The notes under the pieces are model-generated. The model did no database searches. It was given only the letters and a program-made list of their open reading frames with translations, and was not told where the DNA came from. Below are positions 33,013 through 41,560 of a stretch of DNA of 64,000 bases, piece by piece (within the stretch, counting starts at the first letter, position 1; every line of letters begins with the position of its first letter). This stretch comes from DAOQVR01 sp035341665. GTDB taxonomy: Bacteria; Chloroflexota; Anaerolineae; JAAYZQ01. The translations under genes and the position numbers were made by a program. The stretch spans positions 68,557-132,556 of the forward strand of contig DAOQVR010000012.1 in the NCBI GenBank assembly GCA_035341665.1, read 5' to 3'.

Positions 33013-35154
33013 GTGCCGAAAACGACCAGAAAGAGGCAGGAGAGCAAGCCACAGCCTGTCGACCTGGACGACCCCAAGCTCTACATCAACCGAGAGCTGA
33101 GCTTTCTCCAGTTCAACGAGCGCGTCCTTGAGGAGGCGCTCGATACGCGCCATCCACTCCTGGAACGGGTCAAGTTCCTCTCCATCTTCGCCAGCAACCT
33201 TGACGAGTTCTTCATGATCCGGGTGTCCGGCCTGCGCCGCCAGCTTGCGGCAGAGGCCGTTGACCCACCGGCCGACGGCATGTCACCGGCCGAGCAGTTG
33301 AGGGCTATCCGCCAAGCCCTTCCGCCCCTGCTGGAGCGTCACGCCGATTGCTGGCACTCTGACCTGCTCCCCAAGCTCGAGGCCGAGCGCATCCATGTCC
33401 TCCACTACGCGCAGCTGAAAAACAAGCAGCGCAAGCTCCTCCGCAAGCACTTCGAGCGCGAGGTCTTCCCGGTTCTGACCCCGCTGGCGCTCGACCCGAG
33501 CCACCCTTTTCCCCACATCTCCAACCTCAGCATGAACCTAGCCGTCGTACTCAACGTTCCGCGCCAGGGTGAGCGTTTTGCCCGCATCAAGGTGCCCCCG
33601 GTCTTCCCTCGCCTGCTGCGCATTCCCAGCGAAGAGAAGGCCGACAGCTACGAGAGCCTTGGGCTCGTGAACGAATCCTCCGCCAACTTCGTCTGGCTGG
33701 AAGAGGTCATCACCGCCAATCTGGACCTGCTCTTTCCCGGCATGGAGGTCGTCGCCGCCTATCCCTTCCGTGTCACGCGCGACGCCGACCCCGAAATCGA
33801 GGAAGACGAGGCCGCCGACCTTCTGCCGGCCATTCAGGAGTCCGTTCGCAAGCGCTTCTTCGGCTCGGCCGTTCGCCTGGAAATGGACGATGCCATGCCC
33901 GAGGCCCTGCGGGGTATCCTGATCCGCAACCTGTCTCTGGCCCCCTTCCAGGTCTATGCCAAGCAGGCACCCATGGGCATGGCCGACCTGATGCAGCTCA
34001 CCAAGGTCGAAAGATCCGATCTCAAGGACGTCCCGTTCCAGCCTGCCAAGCCGGCCGTCCTGACCACCGGCGAATCCATCTTCTCCATCCTTCGCCGGCG
34101 CGACCTGTTGCTCTACCATCCCTACGACAGCTTCGCGCCGGTCATCGACCTCCTCCGAGAAGCGGCCGAGGACCCTGCCGTGTTGGCCATCAAGCAGACC
34201 CTCTACCGGGTCGGCCCCGATGCGCCGGTGGTCGCCGCCCTGATGAGGGCACGCGAGAACGGCAAGCAGGTGGCAGCCCTGGTGGAGCTCAAGGCGCGCT
34301 TCGACGAGGAGAACAACATCGTGTGGGCCCGCGCTCTGGAACAGGCAGGAGTTCATGTCGTGTACGGCCTGCTGGGCCTCAAAGTCCATGCCAAGCTCTT
34401 GCTCATTGTAAGGCGCGAGCCAGATGGCATCCGCCGCTATGTCCACGTCAGCACCGGCAACTACAACGCCGTCACGGCTCGCCTCTACAGCGACGTGGGC
34501 TTCTTTACCAGCGATTCCGACCTGGCGGCCGACGTGTCGGATCTATTCAACGTTCTGACGGGCTACTCCTACAAGCAGGCCTATCGCAAGCTGCTGGTGG
34601 CTCCCGACCTGATGCGCGACCAGATCATCGCGCGCATCGAGCGCGAGATAGAGCAGCATCACAGGTCCGGAGACGGCTACCTCGCTTTCAAGATGAACGC
34701 CCTGGTCGACCGGAGCTGCATCCAGGCTCTCTACCGCGCATCCCAGGCGGGGGTGAAGGTTGACCTCCAGGTGCGTGGCATCTGCTGCCTGCGTCCCGGC
34801 GTCCCGGGAGTCAGCGACAACATCACCGTCACATCCGTGGTGGGCCGGTTCCTGGAGCACCCCCGCCTATACTACTTCCGCAATGGCGGCGAGGAAGAGC
34901 TCTTCCTCGGCAGCGCTGATCTGATGCCGCGCAACCTCTATCGCCGCGTCGAGCAGCTGGTCCCCATCGAGGACGCTGACCTGCGCGAGTCCATATACGA
35001 GCATATCCTTCGTGTTCACCTGCGCGATAACATGCAGGCCCGGCGCCTGCTTCCCGACGGCCAGTACGAGAGGGTGCGGCCCCAGGAGGGCGAACCCGAG
35101 TTGAACTCCCAGCTGTGGATGATCGAGCACCGGGGACTTTGGAACGAGGAGTGA
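33013..35154 (+). CDS. ppk: Polyphosphate kinase 1
   Basis: This 713-residue enzyme reversibly polymerises the gamma phosphate of ATP into polyphosphate. The N-terminal domain is recognisable from YINRELSFLQFNERVLEEA and FLSIFASNLDEFFMIRV. The catalytic domains carry LKVHAKLLLI with His459, the expected autophosphorylated residue, and HVSTGNYN (478-485). The C-terminal domain contains RGICCLRPGVPGVSDNI and the FLGSADLMPRNL motif. The GTG at 33013 has GGAGG six bases upstream. A TTG seven codons earlier is less convincing. No ppx or pho regulatory genes are next to it. Confidence 0.96.
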   Translation: MPKTTRKRQESKPQPVDLDDPKLYINRELSFLQFNERVLEEALDTRHPLLERVKFLSIFASNLDEFFMIRVSGLRRQLAAEAVDPPADGMSPAEQLRAIRQALPPLLERHADCWHSDLLPKLEAERIHVLHYAQLKNKQRKLLRKHFEREVFPVLTPLALDPSHPFPHISNLSMNLAVVLNVPRQGERFARIKVPPVFPRLLRIPSEEKADSYESLGLVNESSANFVWLEEVITANLDLLFPGMEVVAAYPFRVTRDADPEIEEDEAADLLPAIQESVRKRFFGSAVRLEMDDAMPEALRGILIRNLSLAPFQVYAKQAPMGMADLMQLTKVERSDLKDVPFQPAKPAVLTTGESIFSILRRRDLLLYHPYDSFAPVIDLLREAAEDPAVLAIKQTLYRVGPDAPVVAALMRARENGKQVAALVELKARFDEENNIVWARALEQAGVHVVYGLLGLKVHAKLLLIVRREPDGIRRYVHVSTGNYNAVTARLYSDVGFFTSDSDLAADVSDLFNVLTGYSYKQAYRKLLVAPDLMRDQIIARIEREIEQHHRSGDGYLAFKMNALVDRSCIQALYRASQAGVKVDLQVRGICCLRPGVPGVSDNITVTSVVGRFLEHPRLYYFRNGGEEELFLGSADLMPRNLYRRVEQLVPIEDADLRESIYEHILRVHLRDNMQARRLLPDGQYERVRPQEGEPELNSQLWMIEHRGLWNEE

Positions 35155-35158
35155 GCGC

Positions 35159-35899
35159 ATGCGCGTAGCAGTGATGGGTGACCTCCATGCCAACTTGCCC
35201 GCCCTGGAGGCGCTTCTCGAGCACAGCCGCCAGGAGGGCGCCGAAGCGATCTGGAACCTGGGGGACTTGGTGGGATATGGTGCCTTCCCCGAGGACGTGG
35301 TCAAGCGGCTGCGCGCCAGCTATGCGCTCAGCACACTGGGCGCATACGATCGTCAGGTCGTTCGCTTTGAGAAGCGCAAGGAGAAGAGGCCCAAGAAGAA
35401 GGGCTACGAGGAGTACCAGGTCCTGGAGTGGACCTGGGGCCAGCTGTCGGGCAAGAGCCGCAAGTACCTCCGCTTCCTATCGCAGGAGATCCGGATGCAG
35501 GTGCGCGGCAAGCGTGTGCTGCTCTCGCACGGCGGCCCGGGCGACGAGGGCGGCCTTCACACGACTACTGCGGAGAAGCAGCTCGCCAAGGTGGCCCGCG
35601 ATGCCAAGGCTGACCTCATCCTGTGTGGCTGCTCGCACGAACCCTTCGCCCGCGTCGTGGACGGTGTCTGGTTTGTGAACCCCGGAAGCGCCGGCCTCCC
35701 CACAGACGGCGATCCCCGCGTGTCGTATGCCATCCTCGACCTGGCACCCGACGCCAGCCAGGTCTATCACCACCGGGTCGAGTATGACGTCGAGCGCCTC
35801 ATCGCCGAGCTTGAAAAGCACAAGCTGCCGGGAGCACTATCGCGGGCCTTTCGCGAAGGCCGAACCCTCGAAGCAATCCTGGACTCGCCCTCCGGCTGA
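35159..35899 (+). CDS. Calcineurin-like metallophosphoesterase (YfcE type)
   Basis: This is a 246-residue dinuclear metal phosphoesterase. The motifs GDLHAN (7-12), GDLVGYG, SHGGPGD and CGCSHEPF, followed by NPGSAGLPTDGDPR, match the YfcE/MJ0936-like family. The usual GNHD motif is replaced by LGAYD, losing the Asn metal ligand, so activity may differ. Family members hydrolyse phosphodiesters or nucleotide phosphates. The ATG at 35159 starts 4 bp after ppk, with AGGAG overlapping the ppk stop, so it should be cotranscribed with ppk. Confidence 0.87.
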   Translation: MRVAVMGDLHANLPALEALLEHSRQEGAEAIWNLGDLVGYGAFPEDVVKRLRASYALSTLGAYDRQVVRFEKRKEKRPKKKGYEEYQVLEWTWGQLSGKSRKYLRFLSQEIRMQVRGKRVLLSHGGPGDEGGLHTTTAEKQLAKVARDAKADLILCGCSHEPFARVVDGVWFVNPGSAGLPTDGDPRVSYAILDLAPDASQVYHHRVEYDVERLIAELEKHKLPGALSRAFREGRTLEAILDSPSG

Positions 35900-35984
35900 T
35901 CGGCCCAAACCGCCGCTCCCCAGGATGGGCGGAGGTCCCTTCGGATGGGCGAAGGTCTCTGACTGAGCCCACCCGCGTCTATAG

Positions 35985-36055
35985 CGCCTTGTGCCCGTCG
36001 CACGGGGCCCTGAATCCCTCCCGTCGACCGTAGTGTAGAGCCTTGTGCCCGTCGC
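35985..36055 (+). repeat. Short GCCTTGTGCCCGTCGC repeats (left cluster)
   Basis: Two copies of CCTTGTGCCCGTCGC occur in the gap between the phosphoesterase and peptidase genes. The second is extended to TAGTGTAGAGCCTTGTGCCCG (36031-36051). The same extended unit recurs beyond the peptidase gene at 38078-38099. Confidence 0.55.
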
Positions 36056-36068
36056 CGCGGCCTCCCCG

Positions 36069-37970
36069 CTAACTCCCCAGGTGCTCGACGAAGAACCGCA
36101 CCATCTCCTTATAGCACCGCACCTTGTTCTCGAGCTTGATCACGTCGTGCCCCTCGTTCTCAAACACCATCAGCGAGACGTCCTTTCCCTGGGCACTCAG
36201 CGCCTCGACCAGGTCGCGCGACTCCGCGGCCCGGACCCGCGGGTCATTCGCCCCCTGGATGACCAGCATCGGGCACGCCAGCTGGTGCAGGTACGTGCTC
36301 GGCGACCGCTCGATGTAGAGCTCCCTCTCCTCTTCGGGATGACCAACCTCCAGGTAGAAATAGGTCCTCCATGCCTCGGGCAGCCGTTCCACAAAGGTCA
36401 AGAGGTTGTACGGGCCAAAAAGGTCGATGGCGGCCCTCCACAGCTCCGGGTGCCGGCCCGCCAGCATCAGCGTCATGTACCCGCCATAGGAGCGCCCGGT
36501 GACGCCGGTTCGCGTGAGATCCAGCCGGGGGTCGCTCCGAAGCTGCCTCCATGCCTCCACATGATCCAGCCGGTCCTGTCCTCCCCAGTCGTGGTCGACC
36601 CATTTCATGTAGTCTAGGCCATAGCCGCTGCTGCCCCGGACGTTCGGCGCAAAGACGGCAAAGCCGTTCATCGTCAGGAATTGGATCAGCGGCATCGAGA
36701 ACCAAGCAAAGTCTGGGCGCTCCTGGCTCTGCGGCCCCCCGTGGATGTAGAAGATGACGGGGCGCGGTCCCTGGTACCCCAGCCCTTCTGCCGGCATGTG
36801 CAATCGCGCCGAGATGCGCAGGCCGTCGTGGCTGGTGAACGACGCATCCTCGCCGGGCGACAGCAGCGCCTGGTCGATTCCCAGGACTCTCTCCTGGGTG
36901 TGCTGGCGCAGCGCTCCCTCTTCCACGGTGTAGATCTGCGCGGGCGACGTGGCAGTGGAGAAGGCGAGCGCATAGCGGCCGGTCGCCTTCTCGCGGGAGA
37001 TCGACTGCAGCACGCCGTTGCTCAAACGCCCCTCGCCGCACACCACCCGGTCAACCCGGAGGCGCAGCATTTCCTCGTCGAAGGTGCCTTCGTACACCCA
37101 CGAGCAGGCGTCAATGTTGTAGGTGACCAGGTAGCGATCCCCCTCGAGGTGCTCGAGGTGCGTGAGCTCACCCATGCCCGAGTGCCGGACTCCTTCGATC
37201 GCCACCGGACGTATTCCCGCCGGATCGTCGAGTGGCATGTAGCCCAGCCCATAGCTGTCACTGAACAGCGACGTGAACAGCAGGAGCGCCCGGCCGCTCC
37301 CCAGGAAGCTGCAGTAGGCGAACGAGTTCAGCGGCACGCTCTCGCCCGCCAGCCGTTCCTCGAGGGGCTTGCCGAAGAGCAGCCGCCGCTCACCCGTTGC
37401 TCTGTCCAGCAGGTACAGCACGCTGTCTCCGGCGGTGTAGGCATCGACCAGCACGATCTGGGTGTAGTCTGCGTTGGCCCCGGCGTAAAAGTTGCCGTAC
37501 AGGCTCTCGCCCAGGCACTCGATCTCGCCCGTCGCGATGTCTGCCACGAGCGACTGCTGGAGAGGAGTGCTGCGCGGGTCCACTTGGAAGAAGGCCAGGT
37601 TCTTGTCGGCGTCCCCGTGCACCAGATTGACCTGTTGCGCGCGAAAGCGCTCACTCAGGCTCTGGGGAATGCCGCCCCCCATTGGTATGAGCATCGGCTG
37701 GTAGTTCTCGTCTCCGTCCTGGTCGATCATGACCAGGACCTGGTCCAGGCCCGGGAAGACAAGGAACGAAAGGCCCTCCATCAGGATCGGGTTCTGCAGG
37801 GCAATGCCGGGCGGGATGAGTGCCTGTGGCACACTCCCCTCTCTCAACATCGAGTAGAGGCTCATCCGTCCCGAGAGGTCGCTGATGAAAAAGATCCGGT
37901 CGCCGGCAATCTGCGGGCTCATGAAAAGGCGGGCTGCCAGCAGAGACTCTACGTGGAATGAGGTGGGCAT
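36069..37970 (-). CDS. S9-family prolyl oligopeptidase-like serine peptidase
   Basis: This is a 633-residue peptidase without a signal peptide, probably cytoplasmic. Residues about 1-370 form a beta-propeller with WD40-like repeats (FFISDLSGRMSLY and similar). The C-terminal alpha/beta-hydrolase domain holds GRSYGGY with the nucleophilic Ser, Asp in QGANDPRV and His in NEGHDV, with YIHGGPQS forming the oxyanion hole. It resembles acylaminoacyl-peptidase/dipeptidyl-peptidase members. The ATG at 37970 has GGAAGG upstream and its own promoter. It would act in peptide turnover, in line with the secreted M6 protease elsewhere. Confidence 0.92.
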   Translation of the reverse strand: MPTSFHVESLLAARLFMSPQIAGDRIFFISDLSGRMSLYSMLREGSVPQALIPPGIALQNPILMEGLSFLVFPGLDQVLVMIDQDGDENYQPMLIPMGGGIPQSLSERFRAQQVNLVHGDADKNLAFFQVDPRSTPLQQSLVADIATGEIECLGESLYGNFYAGANADYTQIVLVDAYTAGDSVLYLLDRATGERRLLFGKPLEERLAGESVPLNSFAYCSFLGSGRALLLFTSLFSDSYGLGYMPLDDPAGIRPVAIEGVRHSGMGELTHLEHLEGDRYLVTYNIDACSWVYEGTFDEEMLRLRVDRVVCGEGRLSNGVLQSISREKATGRYALAFSTATSPAQIYTVEEGALRQHTQERVLGIDQALLSPGEDASFTSHDGLRISARLHMPAEGLGYQGPRPVIFYIHGGPQSQERPDFAWFSMPLIQFLTMNGFAVFAPNVRGSSGYGLDYMKWVDHDWGGQDRLDHVEAWRQLRSDPRLDLTRTGVTGRSYGGYMTLMLAGRHPELWRAAIDLFGPYNLLTFVERLPEAWRTYFYLEVGHPEEERELYIERSPSTYLHQLACPMLVIQGANDPRVRAAESRDLVEALSAQGKDVSLMVFENEGHDVIKLENKVRCYKEMVRFFVEHLGS

Positions 37971-37998
37971 GTTCTATCACCTTCCTATGATGGTGCAC

Positions 37999-38027
37999 AT
38001 TGTACCTCAGCTGCGCTGCAACCTCAA
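37999..38027 (-). promoter_or_regulatory. Promoter of the S9 peptidase gene
   Basis: TTGAGG (38022-38027), a 17-bp spacer and TACAAT (37999-38004) on the minus strand. Confidence 0.65.
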
Positions 38028-38037
38028 CGGAGGGCAG

Positions 38038-38175
38038 TGCCTCGTGCCCGTCGCACCGCGCCTCGCGCCGCCGCTAGTAGTGTAGGGCCTTGTGCCCGTG
38101 TCCACCCATCGTAGTGCGCGGCCTCGTGCCCGTGGTGTTGCGCCTCCTCCCCGTCGCACCGTGCCTCGTGCCCGC
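38038..38175 (+). repeat. Short CCTYGTGCCCGT repeats (right cluster)
   Basis: Copies of CCTYGTGCCCGT recur about every 35-50 bp. One is the extended TAGTGTAGGGCCTTGTGCCC (38078-38097), which matches the left cluster at 36031. The clusters bracket the S9 peptidase gene in the same orientation. Confidence 0.55.
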
Positions 38176-38218
38176 GTCCGCGGCGTTGGCGTGGCCCCGC
38201 AAGCTGCCGGGCGCCTGC

Positions 38219-38247
38219 TTGCTCCTGCCCCGGCTTTCGGCTACAAT
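38219..38247 (+). promoter_or_regulatory. Promoter of the cupin-like/activase operon
   Basis: TTGCTC (38219-38224), a 17-bp spacer and TACAAT (38242-38247). Confidence 0.6.
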
Positions 38248-38287
38248 GGGTAGGCCAACATGCACATGCAACAGCTCAGGAGGACTG

Positions 38288-38635
38288 ATGGAGCTTCGGG
38301 TGAGTGACGTTGAGCAGCTCAAGAAACGCGCGCGCAAGCAGGCCGCTGCCCAGGTCTTTGCCGGAGGCACTGCCGACCTAGCGGTCGAGCTCGGAGCGCT
38401 GAGCGGCTGCCGTGCGTCCATTCGGGCTGGCTACGGGCCCCTCAGTGCAGAGCCTGTGGCGGTCCCAGCCGATCGCCTGATCTGGCTGCTGGACGGGCAC
38501 GCCGAGGTAGAGAGCCCGTCCGGCCTGATAACGCACCTCAGCCAGGGCGAGGCCGCCGTGCTGGCGGGCGGTGCTCCCTACCGGCTCGAGTTCCCCGCGC
38601 TGACACTCTACCTCTGCATAGAGGCGCAGGCCTAG
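38288..38635 (+). CDS. Small cupin-like protein
   Basis: This is a 115-residue protein. After a helical N-terminus (VSDVEQLKKRARKQAAAQ), the second half has the strand pattern of a small cupin barrel: LIWLLDGHAEVES, then LSQGEAAVLAGGAPYRLEF. The conserved His/Glu metal ligands of enzymatic cupins are mostly lacking, so a binding or sensory role is more likely. The ATG at 38288 follows AGGAGG. It is 4 bp upstream of the activase gene, suggesting joint expression. Confidence 0.6.
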   Translation: MELRVSDVEQLKKRARKQAAAQVFAGGTADLAVELGALSGCRASIRAGYGPLSAEPVAVPADRLIWLLDGHAEVESPSGLITHLSQGEAAVLAGGAPYRLEFPALTLYLCIEAQA

Positions 38636-38639
38636 TCCC

Positions 38640-39518
38640 GTGCTCGTCGCCGGCCTCGACATCGGCTCCCGCACCATCGCCCTCGTCGAGTGGGATGGCC
38701 TGACCGTCGTGCGCTCTGCCGTGGTCGATACCGGCACCGACCCACTCGGCAGCAGCCGCGCGCTGTTGGCTGGGCGGCGCTATGACTGCCTCGTCGCCAC
38801 GGGCTACGGCCGCAACCTGGCGGCGGAGCGCGAAGTGGCCGGCGCGGTGATCACCGAGATCAAAGCCTACGGGCTGGGGGTGGCTCACCTCTTTCCCGAC
38901 GCCGCGACTGTGCTGGACATCGGGGGTCAGGACAGCAAAGCCATCCAGATCGGCCCTGGTGGCCGTGTGCTGCGCTTTGAGATGAACGATCGCTGCGCCG
39001 CCGGCACCGGTCGCTTCCTGGAGAACATGGCCGGGGCCCTCGGGATAGACGTAGCCGGCTTCGGGCCCCTTGCGCTGCGCGCGCCCGGACCGGCTATCCG
39101 CATCTCTTCGACATGCACCGTCTTTGCCGAGTCCGAGGTGGTCTCGCTCATCGCACGGGGAGAGGACAGCCGGCGCGTCGCGCTGGGGCTGCATGAATCG
39201 ATCGTCGACCGCGTCGCGGGCATGGTGCGGCGCGTGGGTGTGCGGGAGCGCTTCGTCTTTGCCGGCGGCGTGGCCCTCAACCCCTGCCTTCAACGCCTCT
39301 TCTCGCAGGCCCTGGGGGTTCACCTCTCCGTCCCCGAGAACCCTCAGACAGTCGGCGCCCTCGGAGCCGCGCTCTATGCGGCGGCGACGGTAGCGAAGGA
39401 TCAGCTGCGCTCGGCGAAAGGTGAACAGCCGCCGCCGGCGCGCGAAAGGAGGACATGTAGATGGGCAACACGGTCGTCGCAGCCCTGGACGGGACAGGAC
39501 CTCTCGTCGCCGTGGTGA
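38640..39518 (+). CDS. BadF/HgdC-type ATPase activase (2-hydroxyacyl-CoA dehydratase activator)
   Basis: This is a 292-residue ASKHA-fold ATPase. Homologues bind one [4Fe-4S] cluster between two subunits and inject an electron into 2-hydroxyacyl-CoA dehydratases or benzoyl-CoA reductases. Visible are AGLDIGSRTIALV (phosphate loop), VLDIGGQDSKAI, the first cluster Cys in NDRCAAGTGRFLE, the second in SSTCTVFAESEVVSL and FAGGVALNP. The start is GTG 38640, 4 bp after the cupin-like gene. The last 30 residues are unconserved and overlap the next gene by 58 bp. No dehydratase subunit is nearby. Confidence 0.88.
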   Translation: MLVAGLDIGSRTIALVEWDGLTVVRSAVVDTGTDPLGSSRALLAGRRYDCLVATGYGRNLAAEREVAGAVITEIKAYGLGVAHLFPDAATVLDIGGQDSKAIQIGPGGRVLRFEMNDRCAAGTGRFLENMAGALGIDVAGFGPLALRAPGPAIRISSTCTVFAESEVVSLIARGEDSRRVALGLHESIVDRVAGMVRRVGVRERFVFAGGVALNPCLQRLFSQALGVHLSVPENPQTVGALGAALYAAATVAKDQLRSAKGEQPPPARERRTCRWATRSSQPWTGQDLSSPW

Positions 39519-40069
39519 TCATGCTGGCCGGCCTGGCTGTCTGCTTCTACGGCTTCCGTCTCCTGCGGATCGTCCTTGCCCTGGCCGGCTTCGCCGTTGG
39601 GACCTTGCTGGGCTACCTGCTGGCCGGCCTGCTGGGCGTGAGCGAGGACATGGTGTGGATCGTCGTCCTGCTCGGCGGCGTTATCTGCGGCTTTCTTGCC
39701 ACGGTTGTGTACAAGCTGGGCGTCTTCCTGCTCGGGGCGGCGGCCGGCTACTTGTTGGGCAGCATGATTGGCGCTCACCTGGGGGCGAACCTGCCTCTCC
39801 TCGTCCCCATCGGCGCCGCGCTGCTGGGTGGCATCCTTGCCCTGGTCTCCCAGCGAGCCATCGTTGCCCTCGCCACCGCCCTAAGCGGCTCCTGGGTGGC
39901 CGTGCGGGCGGGGGCAGCACTGCTGGGAGGAGCCTCCTTGCGGCTCTCGGACCTCTTCGACGGCGCGCTGGCACCGGGGTCCGGTGGAGCGGCTTCGGTG
40001 GGCTTCCTCGTGGCGTGGGGCTTGCTCGCCTTGGCCGGCGCCCTTGTGCAGCTGCGCGCTCGGAAGTGA
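39461..40069 (+). CDS. DUF4203-like polytopic membrane protein
   Basis: This is a 202-residue protein with seven or so hydrophobic segments separated by short Gly-rich turns. The pattern LLRIVLALAGFAVGTLLGYLLAG, then LLGAAAGYLLGSMIGAHLG, resembles the TMEM198/DUF4203 family. Its role is unknown. The ATG at 39461 has AGGAGG nine bases upstream. It overlaps the 3' end of the activase gene in another frame, so the two are probably cotranscribed. Confidence 0.72.
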   Translation: MGNTVVAALDGTGPLVAVVIMLAGLAVCFYGFRLLRIVLALAGFAVGTLLGYLLAGLLGVSEDMVWIVVLLGGVICGFLATVVYKLGVFLLGAAAGYLLGSMIGAHLGANLPLLVPIGAALLGGILALVSQRAIVALATALSGSWVAVRAGAALLGGASLRLSDLFDGALAPGSGGAASVGFLVAWGLLALAGALVQLRARK

Positions 40070-40088
40070 GGGGTATCGGCGCGCGCGA

Positions 40089-40853
40089 CTAGCGGCTCGC
40101 AAGAAAGCGCAGGATGCCTCGCGCCACACCCTCGGCCGCTCGATCTGAGAGACGAGTCAGAAGGTCGCGATCGCCGTCCATAAAGCCCAGCTCGATGATG
40201 GCACCCGGCGTGCCCGGATCGATCTCCCAGAACGCGTGGTAGTCGGTCATGTCAAAGGTGATGGTGTCCTCGTGCAGCGCGAGCCCGGTTGAGCTCGAGT
40301 ACTCCTCGACGAGGCAGGCCACCAGCCGGTCCTCTTCGTCGGGAATCGCGCTGCTGGCAACCCGCGCCGCCTTGAAGCCAGACAGGCCACCCGACTCGCA
40401 GGAGTCGACGTGGATCGATACAAAGGCCGCGGCCTGGTACCCTGCCAGCTCCTCCGAGAACTCTGGCAGCAGGTCGGCCCTGTATCCCTCCGCCCGGAGG
40501 ATCCGCACCACCTCCGTCGCCACCTCCAGGTTGATGTCGACTTCCTCAAGCCCATCCGCGCACACGGCTCCCGAGTCATTCTGCCAGTGTCCGGCCACAA
40601 TTCCCACGCGCAGCGGCTCAGGCGTCGGGGTTGCACTCGGCCGTGGCGTCTTCGAGGGACGGGCCGTGCGCGTCGGCTTGGGCGTCCGGGTGGGCAGCGG
40701 CGTCTCGGCAGCCTCTGAGCTTGCCGGAGGTGCGGGGGTGTCTGTTCGGGGAGCGCCCAGGCTCAGCCACAGCACATAGCCAAACCCGAGCAGAAACGCA
40801 AACACGAACAGATTTGTGGCCCACGGACGGCGCGCCTTCGGTGTCTGCCTCAA
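40089..40853 (-). CDS. N-acetylmuramoyl-L-alanine amidase (Amidase_3), membrane-anchored
   Basis: This is a 254-residue zinc amidase that cleaves peptide stems from peptidoglycan. A short cytoplasmic N-terminus and one transmembrane helix (about 13-33) are followed by a Thr/Pro-rich linker (TPLPTRTPKPTRTARP). The Amidase_3 domain follows, with zinc ligands in AGHW, GLEEVD and SIHVDS and the catalytic Glu in IIELGFMD. It starts at TTG 40853, with GGGAGGGAG directly upstream. The position between a membrane protein gene and divergent DUF6391/holA gives no further clue. Confidence 0.87.
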   Translation of the reverse strand: MRQTPKARRPWATNLFVFAFLLGFGYVLWLSLGAPRTDTPAPPASSEAAETPLPTRTPKPTRTARPSKTPRPSATPTPEPLRVGIVAGHWQNDSGAVCADGLEEVDINLEVATEVVRILRAEGYRADLLPEFSEELAGYQAAAFVSIHVDSCESGGLSGFKAARVASSAIPDEEDRLVACLVEEYSSSTGLALHEDTITFDMTDYHAFWEIDPGTPGAIIELGFMDGDRDLLTRLSDRAAEGVARGILRFLASR

Positions 40854-41006
40854 TGCTCCCTCCCGGATGCCAGCCCACTATACCCCTCAGTTGCGATTCC
40901 GTCAAGAAGGCGGCTCACGCCCTCCCGGAAGTACGCCCCGTCGTCGCCGCACAGGCCCTGGCGCCCGTCACACCCGGCCTTCCCCCCGAGCTCCCATCGC
41001 AGCCGC

Positions 41007-41035
41007 TTGCCCCGGCGCCGTCTCTGTGGTAGAAT
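41007..41035 (+). promoter_or_regulatory. Promoter of the DUF6391-holA operon
   Basis: TTGCCC (41007-41012), a 17-bp spacer and TAGAAT (41030-41035). Confidence 0.55.
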
Positions 41036-41063
41036 GCCCCCGCCACAGAAAGGATCGCCAACC

Positions 41064-41555
41064 ATGCTTCGACACCTGATTCGCGCCACGCGGCAGAACC
41101 ATGCCCTGGAGCACGCGACCCTCCACCTCCTGGCCCGGCGCCGGCCGGGGATCAGGCTCCTGGGCCGCACCTCGCCCTCCGGCTTTGCCGTCATCGGCAA
41201 GGTCGATTCTGGCGACCTGCAGCAGGCGGCAGAAGAAGCCCTGTCACGCCTGCAGCGGGGCGAAGCCCACCTCGCCGTCCATCCCAGCTGCGGCACGAAC
41301 GCCGTCGTGACCGGCGTGCTTGTCGGAGGCACTGCCTTCCTGGCCGGAATGGGCAAGTCACGCGCCGCCTGGGATCGCCTGCCGCTGGTCATCCTCCTCT
41401 CCACCCTGGCAGCCATAGTCGCCCAACCCCTGGCCCACCTCACCCAGGAACGTGTCACCACCACGTCCGACCTGGCCGGTGTCTCCATCGGCGGCATGCG
41501 CAGGGACGATCAGGCGGGCCTCCCGGTCCACCGCGTGCAGGTGCAGAGGTCGTAG
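41064..41555 (+). CDS. DUF6391-like membrane protein
   Basis: This is a 163-residue protein with the N-terminal signature RQNHALEHATLHLLARR, known from a family of uncharacterised proteins in Cyanobacteria and Chloroflexota (DUF6391, recalled not searched). Two hydrophobic segments follow (GTNAVVTGVLVGGTAFLAGM and LPLVILLSTLAAIVAQPLA). The conserved HALEHAT histidines could bind metal. The ATG at 41064 follows AAAGGA. It lies 5 bp upstream of holA. Confidence 0.72.
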   Translation: MLRHLIRATRQNHALEHATLHLLARRRPGIRLLGRTSPSGFAVIGKVDSGDLQQAAEEALSRLQRGEAHLAVHPSCGTNAVVTGVLVGGTAFLAGMGKSRAAWDRLPLVILLSTLAAIVAQPLAHLTQERVTTTSDLAGVSIGGMRRDDQAGLPVHRVQVQRS

Positions 41556-41560
41556 GCCCG

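Larger units (their letters stand above)
37971..38287. other. Intergenic region with two divergent promoters and a repeat cluster
   Basis: No gene is seen. It contains the peptidase promoter (37999-38027), at least four copies of a CCTYGTGCCCGT repeat between about 38038 and 38172, and the promoter for the cupin-like gene (38219-38247). Confidence 0.6.
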
